A stretch of DNA of 38,140 bases. It comes from an uncultured Eubacterium sp. (GTDB lineage Bacteria; Bacillota; Clostridia; Lachnospirales; Lachnospiraceae). Made by a program: the position numbers and the translations under genes. The stretch covers positions 1 to 38,140 of the forward strand of contig CAJTLS010000024.1 of NCBI GenBank assembly GCA_910577295.1. Reading direction: 5' to 3'. Under the pieces are notes generated by a model. It made no database searches, had not been told where the DNA came from, and saw only the letters and a program-made list of their open reading frames with translations. This document shows, one piece after another, positions 7,625-15,569 of the stretch. Numbering within the stretch: position 1 is the first letter of the stretch; each line of letters begins with the position of its first letter.

Positions 7625-8366
7625 GGATTTTGAAACAGTTCTCCGCAAGGGAGAGCGTCTGGATGATTTGCAGTGCAAAGGTTTGTTCATTATCCAAAAT
7701 CCATCGTGGTTTTGCTTTGGCATGGATGCTGTGCTGCTGTCCTCTTTCGCAGTTGTCAGGGAGGGGCAGAATTGTTTGGATTTGGGGTGCGGAAACGGGG
7801 TTATCCCATTGCTGCTTTCTGCAAAGACAGACGGGGTATCCTTTACGGGACTGGAGCTTCAGGAAGATGTTGCCGAAATGGCGCAGCGGAGCGTATGTCT
7901 CAACCACTTAGAGCAGAAAGTATCAATTGTACAAGGTGACATAAAGGGAGCCACTTCAATCTTTGGAGCTGCTTCCTTTGACGTTGTTACATGCAATCCG
8001 CCATATTTGACAAGTGGACACGGTCTGGTTAATCAGGCTGACCATAAAGCAATTGCCAGACATGAGCTGGCGTGCAGTTTGACGGATGTAGTCAGCAATG
8101 CCGCCAAAGTATTGAAACCGGGGGGGCACTTTTTTATCGTTCACCGTCCGTTTCGTTTGGCGGAACTGATGCATATTATGGTAGAGAACCGCTTGGAGCC
8201 AAAACGTATGCGTCTGGTACATCCTTATCAGGACAAAGAGCCCAATATGGTATTAATAGAAGGCGTGCGCGGGGGGCGCACACATATGACAGTAGAACCT
8301 CCCCTCATCATATATGAGAAAGAACAGGTTTATACCGAAGAATTAAGACAATGGTACTATAATTAG
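7617..8366 (+). CDS. tRNA1(Val) adenine-N6 methyltransferase family (TrmN6/YabB)
   Basis: A 249-residue class I SAM-dependent methyltransferase. LDLGCGNGVIPLLL (about residues 55-68) is motif I (SAM binding), and TGLELQEDV is the acidic loop of motif II. VVTCNPPYLTSG carries the NPPY catalytic motif of N6-adenine methyltransferases. The C-terminal third is conserved in the YabB/TrmN6 group. The start lies within the end of ricT (8-base overlap), indicating translational coupling. rsmI follows 13 bases later, as in B. subtilis (yabB-yazA-yabC). The tRNA substrate is inferred from the family. Confidence 0.87.
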   Translation: MSKDFETVLRKGERLDDLQCKGLFIIQNPSWFCFGMDAVLLSSFAVVREGQNCLDLGCGNGVIPLLLSAKTDGVSFTGLELQEDVAEMAQRSVCLNHLEQKVSIVQGDIKGATSIFGAASFDVVTCNPPYLTSGHGLVNQADHKAIARHELACSLTDVVSNAAKVLKPGGHFFIVHRPFRLAELMHIMVENRLEPKRMRLVHPYQDKEPNMVLIEGVRGGRTHMTVEPPLIIYEKEQVYTEELRQWYYN

Positions 8367-8379
8367 AGGAGGGAGCCGG

Positions 8380-9222
8380 ATGGCAGGAATGTTGTATTTG
8401 TGTGCTACGCCGATTGGTAATCTGGAGGATGTCACTTTGCGGGTACTCCGCATTCTAAAGGAAGTGGACGTCATTGCAGCAGAAGATACAAGGCAAAGCA
8501 TTAAGCTGCTCAACCGCTATGAGATAAAGACGCCTTTAGTCAGTTACCATGAGCACAATAAAATAGAAAAGACACCCGTGCTTGTGAAGCGGATGTTGTC
8601 AGGTGATTCGATTGCGCTTGTGACGGACGCCGGCACACCGGCAATCTCTGACCCGGGGGAGGATTTGGTACGCGCCTGTTATGAAGCAGGCATTGAAGTT
8701 ACCTCATTACCGGGAGCTTCGGCTGTCATCACTGCTCTGACATTGTCAGGGATGACGGCGAGACGCTTTACTTTTGAGGGATTTCTTCCGATAGATAAAA
8801 AAGAGCGAATCTCTGTATTGGAGCGTTTGGCGGCAACGACTTGTACGACGATATTTTATGAAGCGCCTCACCGTCTGAAAAAGACGCTTTCACTTCTTGC
8901 GGACGCAGCAGGGGAGAGCAGAAAGATGGCAATCGTCAGGGAACTGACGAAAAAGCATGAATCGGTATTGCAAATGACAATCGGGGAAGCGATTCTCTAT
9001 TATGAGGACAATGAGCCAAAAGGGGAATTTGTTCTTGTGCTGGACGGCGCAGACGAAAAGGAGCAAAAACGGCAGGAGCAGGAACAGTGGAAAAAGATGT
9101 CTTTAGAGGAACATATGGACGTTTACATGGAGCAGGGAATGGCAAAAAAAGAGGCCATGAAAGCGGTTGCAAAAGACCGCGGCGTCTCAAAGCGGGATAT
9201 CTATGCACAATTATTAAAGTAA
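8380..9222 (+). CDS. rsmI: 16S rRNA (cytidine-1402-2'-O)-methyltransferase
   Basis: A 280-residue tetrapyrrole-methylase-fold enzyme. LYLCATPIGNLEDVTLR at the N-terminus and AAEDTRQSIKLLNRY (about residues 33-47) are RsmI signatures. LVTDAGTPAISDPG (about 79-92) and LPGASAVITALTLSG form the SAM-binding loops. The C-terminal 40 residues (KKMSLEEHMDVYMEQG onward) form the usual helical extension of the Firmicutes enzyme, ending in RDIYAQLLK. RsmI methylates the ribose of C1402 in the 30S decoding centre together with RsmH. AGGAGG precedes the ATG. It is the last gene of the housekeeping block. Confidence 0.95.
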   Translation: MAGMLYLCATPIGNLEDVTLRVLRILKEVDVIAAEDTRQSIKLLNRYEIKTPLVSYHEHNKIEKTPVLVKRMLSGDSIALVTDAGTPAISDPGEDLVRACYEAGIEVTSLPGASAVITALTLSGMTARRFTFEGFLPIDKKERISVLERLAATTCTTIFYEAPHRLKKTLSLLADAAGESRKMAIVRELTKKHESVLQMTIGEAILYYEDNEPKGEFVLVLDGADEKEQKRQEQEQWKKMSLEEHMDVYMEQGMAKKEAMKAVAKDRGVSKRDIYAQLLK

Positions 9223-9229
9223 AGGCGAT

Positions 9230-9257
9230 TTGCCATTATTTTACTACAATTTATACT
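9230..9257 (+). promoter_or_regulatory. Possible promoter for the transglutaminase gene
   Basis: TTGCCA (9230-9235), 16 bases, TATACT (9252-9257), in the AT-rich spacer after rsmI. It is the best candidate in a 115-base gap, with a leader of about 75 bases. Confidence 0.35.
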
Positions 9258-9337
9258 CATAATGAATTATAAAGAGATACTTTATTTTTAGGACTAAAAG
9301 TGTTACACTATGCTATGCGGTGAAAGGAGTGTTTTTA

Positions 9338-10234
9338 ATGAGGGGAAAGAAACAAATTAGTTTCATGTTGTGTCTGGGCATGTTGTTTAGTATGTTCTCC
9401 GGACAGGCGGCCAAGGCAAAAACGGTGATTTATCCGACCGTTGCATCCGGCCAGAGAGTGACGGAAGATGCGAACTGTGTGATTGATTACTCTAACTGTC
9501 AGGACGGTTATGTGATGGTAAAATACAAAAGGAGCACAAATAAGACGCTGAAGTGTCAGGTGATTGCCGACAACAGTACCGATCGGAAATATACTTATAC
9601 GTTAAAGGCCGGACAGTATCAGGCGATTCCACTGACAGAGGGAAATACTTCGTATAAAATAACGGTTTTTGAAAATGTGTCGGGGAATTCTTATGCAACG
9701 GTGAAGTCCGCCTCCATTAACGTGACGCTGTCGAGCCAGTTCGCACCGTATTTAAGGCCGAATCAGTACGTCAATTACAAGAAGAATACCAAATGTGTGA
9801 AAAAGGCGGCTTCGCTTACGAAGAAAAGCAAGACGGATTTAGCGAAAGTGAAAAAAGTATACCGCTATGTTGTTAAGAATTTCAAGTATGATAAGAAGCT
9901 GGCCGCTTCCGTGCAGGCGGGATATGTTCCAAATCTGGATAAGGCGTATAAGAAGAAGAAAGGGATTTGTTTTGATTACGCCGCACTCATGACAGCCATG
10001 CTGCGCAGTCAGGGAGTTCCGACAAAGCTTGTTGTCGGCTATACGGGCAACGCCTATCATGCGTGGATTAACGTGTATGCAAAGAAAAAAGGGTGGATTA
10101 CGGGAGCCATTTATTTTAACGGTAAGAAGTGGAAGCTGATGGACCCTACGTTTGCGTCTACAAGCAAGTCCAGTAAGTCTATTATGAAATATATTGGAAA
10201 TGGCAGAAATTATAAGGCAAAATACAGTTATTAA
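9338..10234 (+). CDS. Secreted transglutaminase-like cysteine protease/peptidase-domain protein
   Basis: A 298-residue protein with an N-terminal signal peptide (basic MRGKK, hydrophobic core to about residue 20, likely cleavage near AKA at 25-28). A beta-rich region follows (about 30-135). A C-terminal transglutaminase-like domain (about 160-298) carries a full catalytic triad: C211 in KGICFDYAALM, H241 in GNAYHAWINV and D269 in LMDPTF. Bacterial members usually act as extracytoplasmic proteases or cross-linkers. The start is ATG 9338 after AAAGGAG; an in-frame GTG at 9320 lies too far upstream. The basic, Lys-rich domain and 14-base spacing to the PilC-like gene suggest co-transcription with the pilus-like locus, but a functional link is inference. 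Confidence 0.82.
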   Translation: MRGKKQISFMLCLGMLFSMFSGQAAKAKTVIYPTVASGQRVTEDANCVIDYSNCQDGYVMVKYKRSTNKTLKCQVIADNSTDRKYTYTLKAGQYQAIPLTEGNTSYKITVFENVSGNSYATVKSASINVTLSSQFAPYLRPNQYVNYKKNTKCVKKAASLTKKSKTDLAKVKKVYRYVVKNFKYDKKLAASVQAGYVPNLDKAYKKKKGICFDYAALMTAMLRSQGVPTKLVVGYTGNAYHAWINVYAKKKGWITGAIYFNGKKWKLMDPTFASTSKSSKSIMKYIGNGRNYKAKYSY

Positions 10235-10248
10235 CGGGAGACGCGGAA

Positions 10249-11295
10249 ATGAAGAAAAGAATGTTGAGCAATGAATATGTTTCTTCCTTTTGTCTGGAGT
10301 TCTCATTATTACTTCATTCAGGAATTGGCATTGAAGACGGTTTGTATCTTTTGATGGAGGATGAAACGGACAGGAAAATCAAAAAAATGCTTTCGAAGCT
10401 GGCGGATGTAGTAGCGGAGGGACAGCCGTTTTCTTCCGCATTGCGCGAAGCAGGATGTTTTCCCAAATATGTTTGCGATATGATAGAAACCGGTGAACAG
10501 TCAGGACGTCTGGAGCAGTCGTTTCAGGCCCTGTCTTCTTACTATGACAGACAGATGCAGTTGACGAATCAAATTCGCAGCGCCCTGCTCTATCCGGTGA
10601 TTTTAATGATTTTAATGTTAGTAATTATTGTCGTTTTGTTAGTGAAAGTCCTGCCGGTTTTCAATCAGGTATACGTTCAGCTCGGAGGGACAATGAGCGG
10701 TACGGCACAGATGTTGTTGCAGTTGGGAAACCGTCTTGGCAGCATATTGCCGGTGCTTTGTATTGCCCTCGGCGTTGTTGTTTTGCTGGCTGCTGCGATT
10801 GGGTGCAGCCGTGCAGCCCGCAGTGCGGTTATGACTTTTTATAAGAGGCTGTTTGGTGAACATGGTATCACACGCCGTCTTGGTGAGGCGAGATTTGCCT
10901 CTGCCATGGCGATGGGGATGATGAGCGGACTGAACACGGAGGAAGCCTTTCGTGCAGCCATGCGGTTTCAGGATGCCGTGCCAAAGACGAGGAAGAGATA
11001 TCAGAAGTGTCTGGAAATGCTTGAGATGGGGGAGCCTATGGCGGAGTGTTTCAGACAAAATAAAATATTAGATGCGTCGCACTGCCGCATGTTGGACTTG
11101 GGAGCAAAGAGTGGTACTTCGGATACTGCGATGGAAGAGATTGCACGCCGTCTGGACGACCGTGTGCAGATGGAGATAGAGCGCAAAGTGGGAAAAATAG
11201 AGCCAACCATCGTAATCATTACTTCGCTGTTAGTCGGTATCATTCTGATTGCTGTTATGTTACCGCTGATTAACATTATGTCTTCGATTGGATAG
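10249..11295 (+). CDS. Type IV pilus / type II secretion platform protein (PilC/GspF family)
   Basis: A 348-residue integral membrane protein with two copies of the GspF domain (about residues 8-125 and 205-330). Three strong membrane spans lie near 112-138, 165-185 and 318-343. FSLLLHSGIGIEDGL and MIETGEQSGRLEQSFQAL are typical GspF repeat motifs, echoed in the second half by MDLGAKSGTSDTAMEEIA-like sequence. Such proteins form the inner-membrane platform on which the assembly or retraction ATPase acts. It is the first core gene of the cluster running to the PilT-like ATPase at 14048, and the next gene starts next to its stop. At 348 residues it is shorter than many PilC proteins (about 400). 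Confidence 0.87.
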   Translation: MKKRMLSNEYVSSFCLEFSLLLHSGIGIEDGLYLLMEDETDRKIKKMLSKLADVVAEGQPFSSALREAGCFPKYVCDMIETGEQSGRLEQSFQALSSYYDRQMQLTNQIRSALLYPVILMILMLVIIVVLLVKVLPVFNQVYVQLGGTMSGTAQMLLQLGNRLGSILPVLCIALGVVVLLAAAIGCSRAARSAVMTFYKRLFGEHGITRRLGEARFASAMAMGMMSGLNTEEAFRAAMRFQDAVPKTRKRYQKCLEMLEMGEPMAECFRQNKILDASHCRMLDLGAKSGTSDTAMEEIARRLDDRVQMEIERKVGKIEPTIVIITSLLVGIILIAVMLPLINIMSSIG

Positions 11296-11308
11296 GATGG
11301 TCTGTGGG

Positions 11309-11626
11309 ATGAAGAGAAGAGTGAATGGCAATATTTTAAAAGTTATTGTTATGTTTGCTGTTTTAGCGGCCGCCGTATTCTGCCTATATAAAGCGGCCGG
11401 CAGGATGGGCAGCAATCAGGAGGCAGAGAGTCTGAAGCAATTGGATACATCGATTCGCAAAGCGATGATGACCTGCTATGCAACGGAGGGGGTTTATCCT
11501 CCTACGATACAATATTTAAAGGACAACTATGGTGTACAGGTGGATGAAACAAGATTTGTTGTGTTTTATGAAGTGTTTTGGGAAAATATGATGCCGGACA
11601 TTACGGTGATGGAGAGACAAGATTAA
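11309..11626 (+). CDS. Small pilin-like single-span protein
   Basis: A 105-residue protein with a short basic N-terminus (MKRRVNG), one hydrophobic helix (about residues 8-27) and a soluble domain of about 75 residues. The Cys/Tyr-containing segment CYATEGVYPPTIQYLKDNYG is typical of small pseudopilins (xxYPxxxxxL). There is no classical G/FxxxE prepilin cleavage motif. Two upstream in-frame starts exist (TTG 11288, ATG 11297). I prefer ATG 11309, with AGGATGG 8 bases before it. It overlaps or abuts the PilC-like gene, and the next pilin-like gene follows 15 bases on. Its role as pilus subunit is inferred from position and topology. Confidence 0.7.
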   Translation: MKRRVNGNILKVIVMFAVLAAAVFCLYKAAGRMGSNQEAESLKQLDTSIRKAMMTCYATEGVYPPTIQYLKDNYGVQVDETRFVVFYEVFWENMMPDITVMERQD

Positions 11627-11641
11627 AAGGGAAGAGCAGAT

Positions 11642-12154
11642 ATGAAGATGATAAATCCGAAACATAATATTGAGAGTGCGTTTGTGCTTGTCCTGTTTGC
11701 TGTTTTTGCTGTTGCAATCGTAGCCGTTCTGGCATTAGGCGCAAGAACTTATAAAGGATTGGTAGAGCGTGATAATGATTCTTATAATAAAAGAATTATC
11801 ACTTCCTACGTCTCTGCCAAAATTCGCAACAACGATGTGCAGGGGGCGGTAGCGGTCGGAGGTTTCGCCAATGTGGATAACGCCGATGAAATCAACACGC
11901 TGCATATGTATCAGGACATAGAGGGAGCAACTTACGATTTGCGTGTTTACTACTATGACGGAAAGATTTATGAGTTGCTTACCCTGTCGGGAACCGACTT
12001 GAATCCCGAAGATGGCAATGCCATTATGGATGCGCAGGGATTGTCGTTTGTCCGAGAGGGGAATATCATCCACATAACGGCAAAGGATGCCGATGGGCGA
12101 GAGAATCGAGCAACGGTTACACTTCGTTCTGGAGAAAGCGGGGTGGCGCAATGA
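11642..12154 (+). CDS. Pilin-like single-span protein (DUF4860-like)
   Basis: A 170-residue protein with a short charged N-terminus, one long hydrophobic helix (about residues 12-37) and an extracytoplasmic beta-rich domain. This is the topology of minor pilins and probably of the DUF4860 family that I associate with clostridial pilus-like clusters. Counting a Glu as +5 of a prepilin gives Pro, not Gly, at -1, so a canonical cleavage site is absent. The start follows AGAGCAG-type purines and the ATG pair MKM. It overlaps the following gene by 4 bases (ATGA). The Pfam name is from memory and should be treated as tentative. Confidence 0.68.
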   Translation: MKMINPKHNIESAFVLVLFAVFAVAIVAVLALGARTYKGLVERDNDSYNKRIITSYVSAKIRNNDVQGAVAVGGFANVDNADEINTLHMYQDIEGATYDLRVYYYDGKIYELLTLSGTDLNPEDGNAIMDAQGLSFVREGNIIHITAKDADGRENRATVTLRSGESGVAQ

Positions 12155-12561
12155 GATATGAGAGAAGTAAGGCTCCGCTAGCGCTGATGGAGCAGATTAT
12201 TATGATATTGGTATTTGCCCTGACGGCCGCGGTATGTCTGCAGGCATTTGTCTACTCAGATTCGTTGTCCCGAAAAAGTCAAAATGAAAATTTGGCGGCA
12301 GCTCATGCGCAAGAGGTTGCCGAATATATAAAGGAGTTAAAAGATGTAGACGCCGTCAGCCGGAAGCTGTCCGGGCGGCAAACGGAAAAAGGGATTGCTT
12401 TTGCCTATCCGGAAGATGGTATGACGGTTTATATACAACCGCGTCAGGACGCCATAAATGGATATTTGTTATCCAATACGGTATTTGTTGAGGATGATAA
12501 AGGAGAGACATTGTTTTCGATTGACGTTGGCTGCCAGCGTCAGGAAGGAGGGCAAAGTTGA
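12151..12561 (+). CDS. Pilin-like single-span protein
   Basis: A 136-residue protein. Residues 11-32 (LALMEQIIMILVFALTAAV) form a hydrophobic N-terminal helix with a Glu near its start, like the E5 of type IV pilins, but the preceding residue is Pro rather than the Gly needed by standard prepilin peptidases. A helical stretch (about 35-70) continues the helix as in pilin alpha1, followed by a short beta domain. It overlaps its upstream neighbour by 4 bases and its downstream neighbour by 4 bases, so the set is translationally coupled. The function is inferred from the locus. Confidence 0.68.
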   Translation: MRYERSKAPLALMEQIIMILVFALTAAVCLQAFVYSDSLSRKSQNENLAAAHAQEVAEYIKELKDVDAVSRKLSGRQTEKGIAFAYPEDGMTVYIQPRQDAINGYLLSNTVFVEDDKGETLFSIDVGCQRQEGGQS

Positions 12562-12968
12562 AAAAGAAGAAAATATCGTTTACCAGCGTTGGTGGAAGTT
12601 CGATTATAACGATTTTTGCCGTTCTGTGTTTTATTATCTTTGCCCTGTTGTCGCTGTCTACCTCAAAAGCAAACAGTACGCTTGCCCAAAAATCTGTAGA
12701 CGCCGTTGCCAAATACTATCAGGCGGATACAAAGGCAGAGGAGATTCTGGCGCAGCTTCGTGAGGGAATCATACCCGAGGGAGTTTTTTCTGATGGAAAT
12801 TTTTACAGTTACCAGTGTCCGATTGATGATAAGCAGCAGCTTAGTGTGGAGGCAGAGGTGACGGGTGATTCGTATGTGATTAAAAAATGGAAAAAAGAGT
12901 ACATCGGCGAATGGAAAGCAGATGATACGATTAAAGTATGGGGTGGTATGGAAGAAATCACCGAGTGA
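12558..12968 (+). CDS. Pilin-like single-span protein (PilX/GspK-like position)
   Basis: A 136-residue protein starting at TTG 12558, which overlaps the previous stop and is preceded by a strong GGAAGGAGGG site. A basic N-terminus (MKKKKISF) leads to VGGSSIITIF and a 25-residue hydrophobic helix. The Gly-Gly just before the helix is the nearest thing to a prepilin cleavage site in the cluster, though position +5 is not Glu. A long charged helix (about 38-75) and a small beta region follow. The best guess is a pseudopilin-like minor subunit. Confidence 0.66.
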   Translation: MKKKKISFTSVGGSSIITIFAVLCFIIFALLSLSTSKANSTLAQKSVDAVAKYYQADTKAEEILAQLREGIIPEGVFSDGNFYSYQCPIDDKQQLSVEAEVTGDSYVIKKWKKEYIGEWKADDTIKVWGGMEEITE

Positions 12969-12989
12969 CGGAAAGGAGTTATCAAACGT

Positions 12990-14048
12990 ATGACAGGTCT
13001 GGAGGAAGTATTGCGGAAAGCAGTTGAGAAACGGGCATCGGATATCTTTGTTGTAGCGGGTGGTTATTTGAGTTACAAGGTAGATGGTGAGATTTGTTCC
13101 ATGTCTGATTCGGAAAAACTGACGCCCGCCAATACCGAACAATTCATTGATGAGATATATCAATACGCCCGGAGAAGCAAAGAACATTTTCTAAAAGATG
13201 GCGATGATGATTTTTCTTTTGCCATGGAGAATCTGGCGCGGTTTCGTGTAAATACTTATTTTCAGCGCGGTTCTCAGGCAACGGTTATCCGAGTGGTGGC
13301 GTTTCGCATACCGGATTATCAGGAGATGGGGATTCCGGAGCAAATTATTGAGTTGTCGAAGCTGCAACATGGATTAATCATTATTTCGGGTACGGCAGGC
13401 AGCGGAAAATCTACGACGCAGGCCTGTATTATAGATGCCATTAATGCCCAGCGCGAAGCGCATATTATTACTTTGGAAGACCCGATAGAATATTTGCACC
13501 GCAATAAGAGATCATTGATAAGCCAGCGGGAGATTGCCATTGATACAGAGAATTATCTCACCGGACTGCGTGCGTGTCTGCGTCAGGCGCCGGATGTCAT
13601 CCTGTTGGGCGAGATGCGAGATGCCGAGACGATACGAACTGCAATGACGGCAGCGGAAACGGGCCATCTCGTGATTGCCACGCTTCATACGAAAGGAGCG
13701 GTAAATACGATTGACCGTATTGTAGATTCATTTCCGGCCGATCAGCAGGACCAGATTAAAATCCAGCTTTCACTTGTTCTCAATTGTATCGTTTCACAGC
13801 AGTTGTTACATCGTCAAAAGGGCGGTATGATACCAGCGATGGAAATTATGAAGACGATACCGGCGATAAGTAACATGATACGAGACAGTAAAAATTATCA
13901 GATTGATAATGTTATCCAGACGTCGGGAAATCTCGGCATGATATCAATGGACCAGTATATTGTTAATTTGTATAAAAAAGGCGAGATTAGCGAGGAGACG
14001 GCATTGCTGTCAGCGTTTAATGCGGAACAGATGAAGAGAAAATTGTAG
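12990..14048 (+). CDS. pilT: PilT-type type IV pilus ATPase
   Basis: A 352-residue hexameric secretion ATPase of the GspE/PilT superfamily. The N-terminal PAS-like domain begins with RASDIFVVAGGYLSYKVDG, the PilT opening. Walker A is GTAGSGKSTTQ (about residues 133-143), the Asp box EDPIEYLH (about 164-171) follows, Walker B is DVILLGEMRD (about 203-212), and the His box is HLVIATLHTKGA (about 229-240). The total length equals PilT (about 350) and is too short for PilB, which carries extra N-terminal domains. In classical systems PilT drives retraction. Here it is the only ATPase visible and closes the pilus-like operon. AAGGAG precedes the ATG. Confidence 0.9.
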   Translation: MTGLEEVLRKAVEKRASDIFVVAGGYLSYKVDGEICSMSDSEKLTPANTEQFIDEIYQYARRSKEHFLKDGDDDFSFAMENLARFRVNTYFQRGSQATVIRVVAFRIPDYQEMGIPEQIIELSKLQHGLIIISGTAGSGKSTTQACIIDAINAQREAHIITLEDPIEYLHRNKRSLISQREIAIDTENYLTGLRACLRQAPDVILLGEMRDAETIRTAMTAAETGHLVIATLHTKGAVNTIDRIVDSFPADQQDQIKIQLSLVLNCIVSQQLLHRQKGGMIPAMEIMKTIPAISNMIRDSKNYQIDNVIQTSGNLGMISMDQYIVNLYKKGEISEETALLSAFNAEQMKRKL

Positions 14049-14093
14049 TCCTGAGATAGATATTAGCGAGATTCTAAAATTTTTTATAAAAAG

Positions 14094-14143
14094 AAAGTAA
14101 GAGAAATCAATGTGAAAAAAGTTTTCCTGATTTCTCTTACTTT
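14094..14143. terminator. Strong bidirectional terminator between convergent genes
   Basis: A perfect 16-bp stem (14094-14109 with 14128-14143) surrounds an 18-base loop. On the plus strand the stem is followed by T-rich sequence, and the mirrored A-rich sequence lies on the other side, so it can stop both the pilT and the nfnB transcripts. Confidence 0.9.
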
Positions 14144-14166
14144 TTTATATTTTATTACATCGTAAA

Positions 14167-15567
14167 TTAATTTTCTTTGCCCATCAGTTTCTCGTCAATG
14201 GCTTTTGCAGCATCTTTTCCTGCTCCCATGGCGAGAATTACCGTGGCGGCTCCCGTTACGGCATCGCCTCCGGCATAGACGCCCTCGCGGGTCGTAAGTC
14301 CCGACTCATCCTTTGTTATGAGACAGCCGCGCTTATTGGCTTCTAAGCCCGGAGTTGTCGAGCGGATAAGTGGATTCGGACTTGTGCCGATTGACATAAT
14401 TACGCAATCCACATCAAGTGTAAATTCGCTGCCGGCCTTTTCAATCGGACGGCGGCGACCGCTTTCGTCCGGTTCTCCGAGTTCCATTTCGATACATTTG
14501 ATACCGCTGACCATACCCTCTTCGTTACCGAGTATTTCAACCGGATTGTTCAGCGTCTTGAAAATGATACCCTCTTCTTCTGCATGTTCTACTTCTTCTT
14601 TACGGGCAGGAAGTTCTTCCATGCCACGGCGATATACGATGTAGACGTCTTCCGCACCCAGACGTTTGGCGCTGCGGGCAGCGTCCATTGCTACGTTGCC
14701 ACCGCCGACAACCGCCACTTTTTTGGCATGTTGGATAGGCGTCCTGCTTCCCTCCGTGTATGCTTTCATCAAGTTAATTCGGGTAAGAAATTCATTGGCG
14801 GAATAAACGCCTTTCAAACTCTCACCTGGTATATTCATAAATCGTGGAAGACCGGCGCCGGAACCTATAAAAATCGCCTCGTTACCCATCTCAAAAATTT
14901 CGTCAATAGTGAGTACTTTCCCGATTACCATATTGGTCTGGATATCGACGCCGATTGCTTTCAAATTGTCAATTTCCTGCTGTACAATCGCCTTTGGCAG
15001 ACGAAATTCAGGAATCCCGTAGACAAGTACGCCGCCTGCCAGATGAAGCGCCTCGAAAATAGTAACTTGATATCCCATCTTTGCTAAATCCCCAGCAACG
15101 GTAAGACCGCTCGGGCCGGCTCCGATAACAGCTACTTTATGGCCGTTTTGTTTTGGCATCTCCGGTTTTTCGGAACAATGCTCTCTATGATAGTCGGCAA
15201 CAAAGCGTTCCAATCGCCCGATGGCAACCGGCTCACCTTTTATGCCGCGGACACATTTTCCCTCGCACTGTGTCTCCTGTGGGCAGACACGTCCGCAGAC
15301 GGCAGGAAGAGAGGTTGAGCAGGAAAGGATTTCGAATGCTCCCTCCATATCTTCATTTGCTACGCGCTCAATGAATGCAGGAATATCTATCTGCACCGGA
15401 CAGGCGCTTACACAAGGTTTTTTCGGGCAGTTTAAGCAGCGGCGTGCCTCGTTTACCGCCATCTCATAGGTGTAACCAAGAGCCACTTCCTCAAAGTTTT
15501 TATTCCTTACGTCCGGGTCCTGTACAGGCATCGGACATTTATTCATATCCATATTTCTTTCCGCCAT
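14167..15567 (-). CDS. nfnB: NfnB / glutamate synthase small-chain-like flavoprotein
   Basis: A 466-residue protein. The N-terminal part holds two Cys sets for [4Fe-4S] clusters (CLNCPKKPCVSACP and CGRVCPQETQCEGKC). An FAD-binding Rossmann motif follows (GAGPSGLTVAGDLA), then GIPEFRLP, an NAD(P)H motif (VVGGGNVAMDAAR), and the C-terminal FAD contact YAGGDAVTGAATVI. It resembles the GltD/GltA family. With NfnA directly upstream and no GltB large subunit present, the likely role is the large subunit of NADH-dependent reduced ferredoxin:NADP+ oxidoreductase, a bifurcating enzyme that balances ferredoxin, NADH and NADPH in anaerobes. GAAGGAGGTC precedes ATG 15567. The gap to the nfnA stop is 2 bases. 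Confidence 0.9.
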   Translation of the reverse strand: MAERNMDMNKCPMPVQDPDVRNKNFEEVALGYTYEMAVNEARRCLNCPKKPCVSACPVQIDIPAFIERVANEDMEGAFEILSCSTSLPAVCGRVCPQETQCEGKCVRGIKGEPVAIGRLERFVADYHREHCSEKPEMPKQNGHKVAVIGAGPSGLTVAGDLAKMGYQVTIFEALHLAGGVLVYGIPEFRLPKAIVQQEIDNLKAIGVDIQTNMVIGKVLTIDEIFEMGNEAIFIGSGAGLPRFMNIPGESLKGVYSANEFLTRINLMKAYTEGSRTPIQHAKKVAVVGGGNVAMDAARSAKRLGAEDVYIVYRRGMEELPARKEEVEHAEEEGIIFKTLNNPVEILGNEEGMVSGIKCIEMELGEPDESGRRRPIEKAGSEFTLDVDCVIMSIGTSPNPLIRSTTPGLEANKRGCLITKDESGLTTREGVYAGGDAVTGAATVILAMGAGKDAAKAIDEKLMGKEN

Positions 15568-15569
15568 GA

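Noticed and set aside
14584..15087. Plus-strand ORF opposite nfnB
   Set aside because: It is antisense to a gene with intact Fe-S and flavin motifs. Its translation has no recognisable domain.
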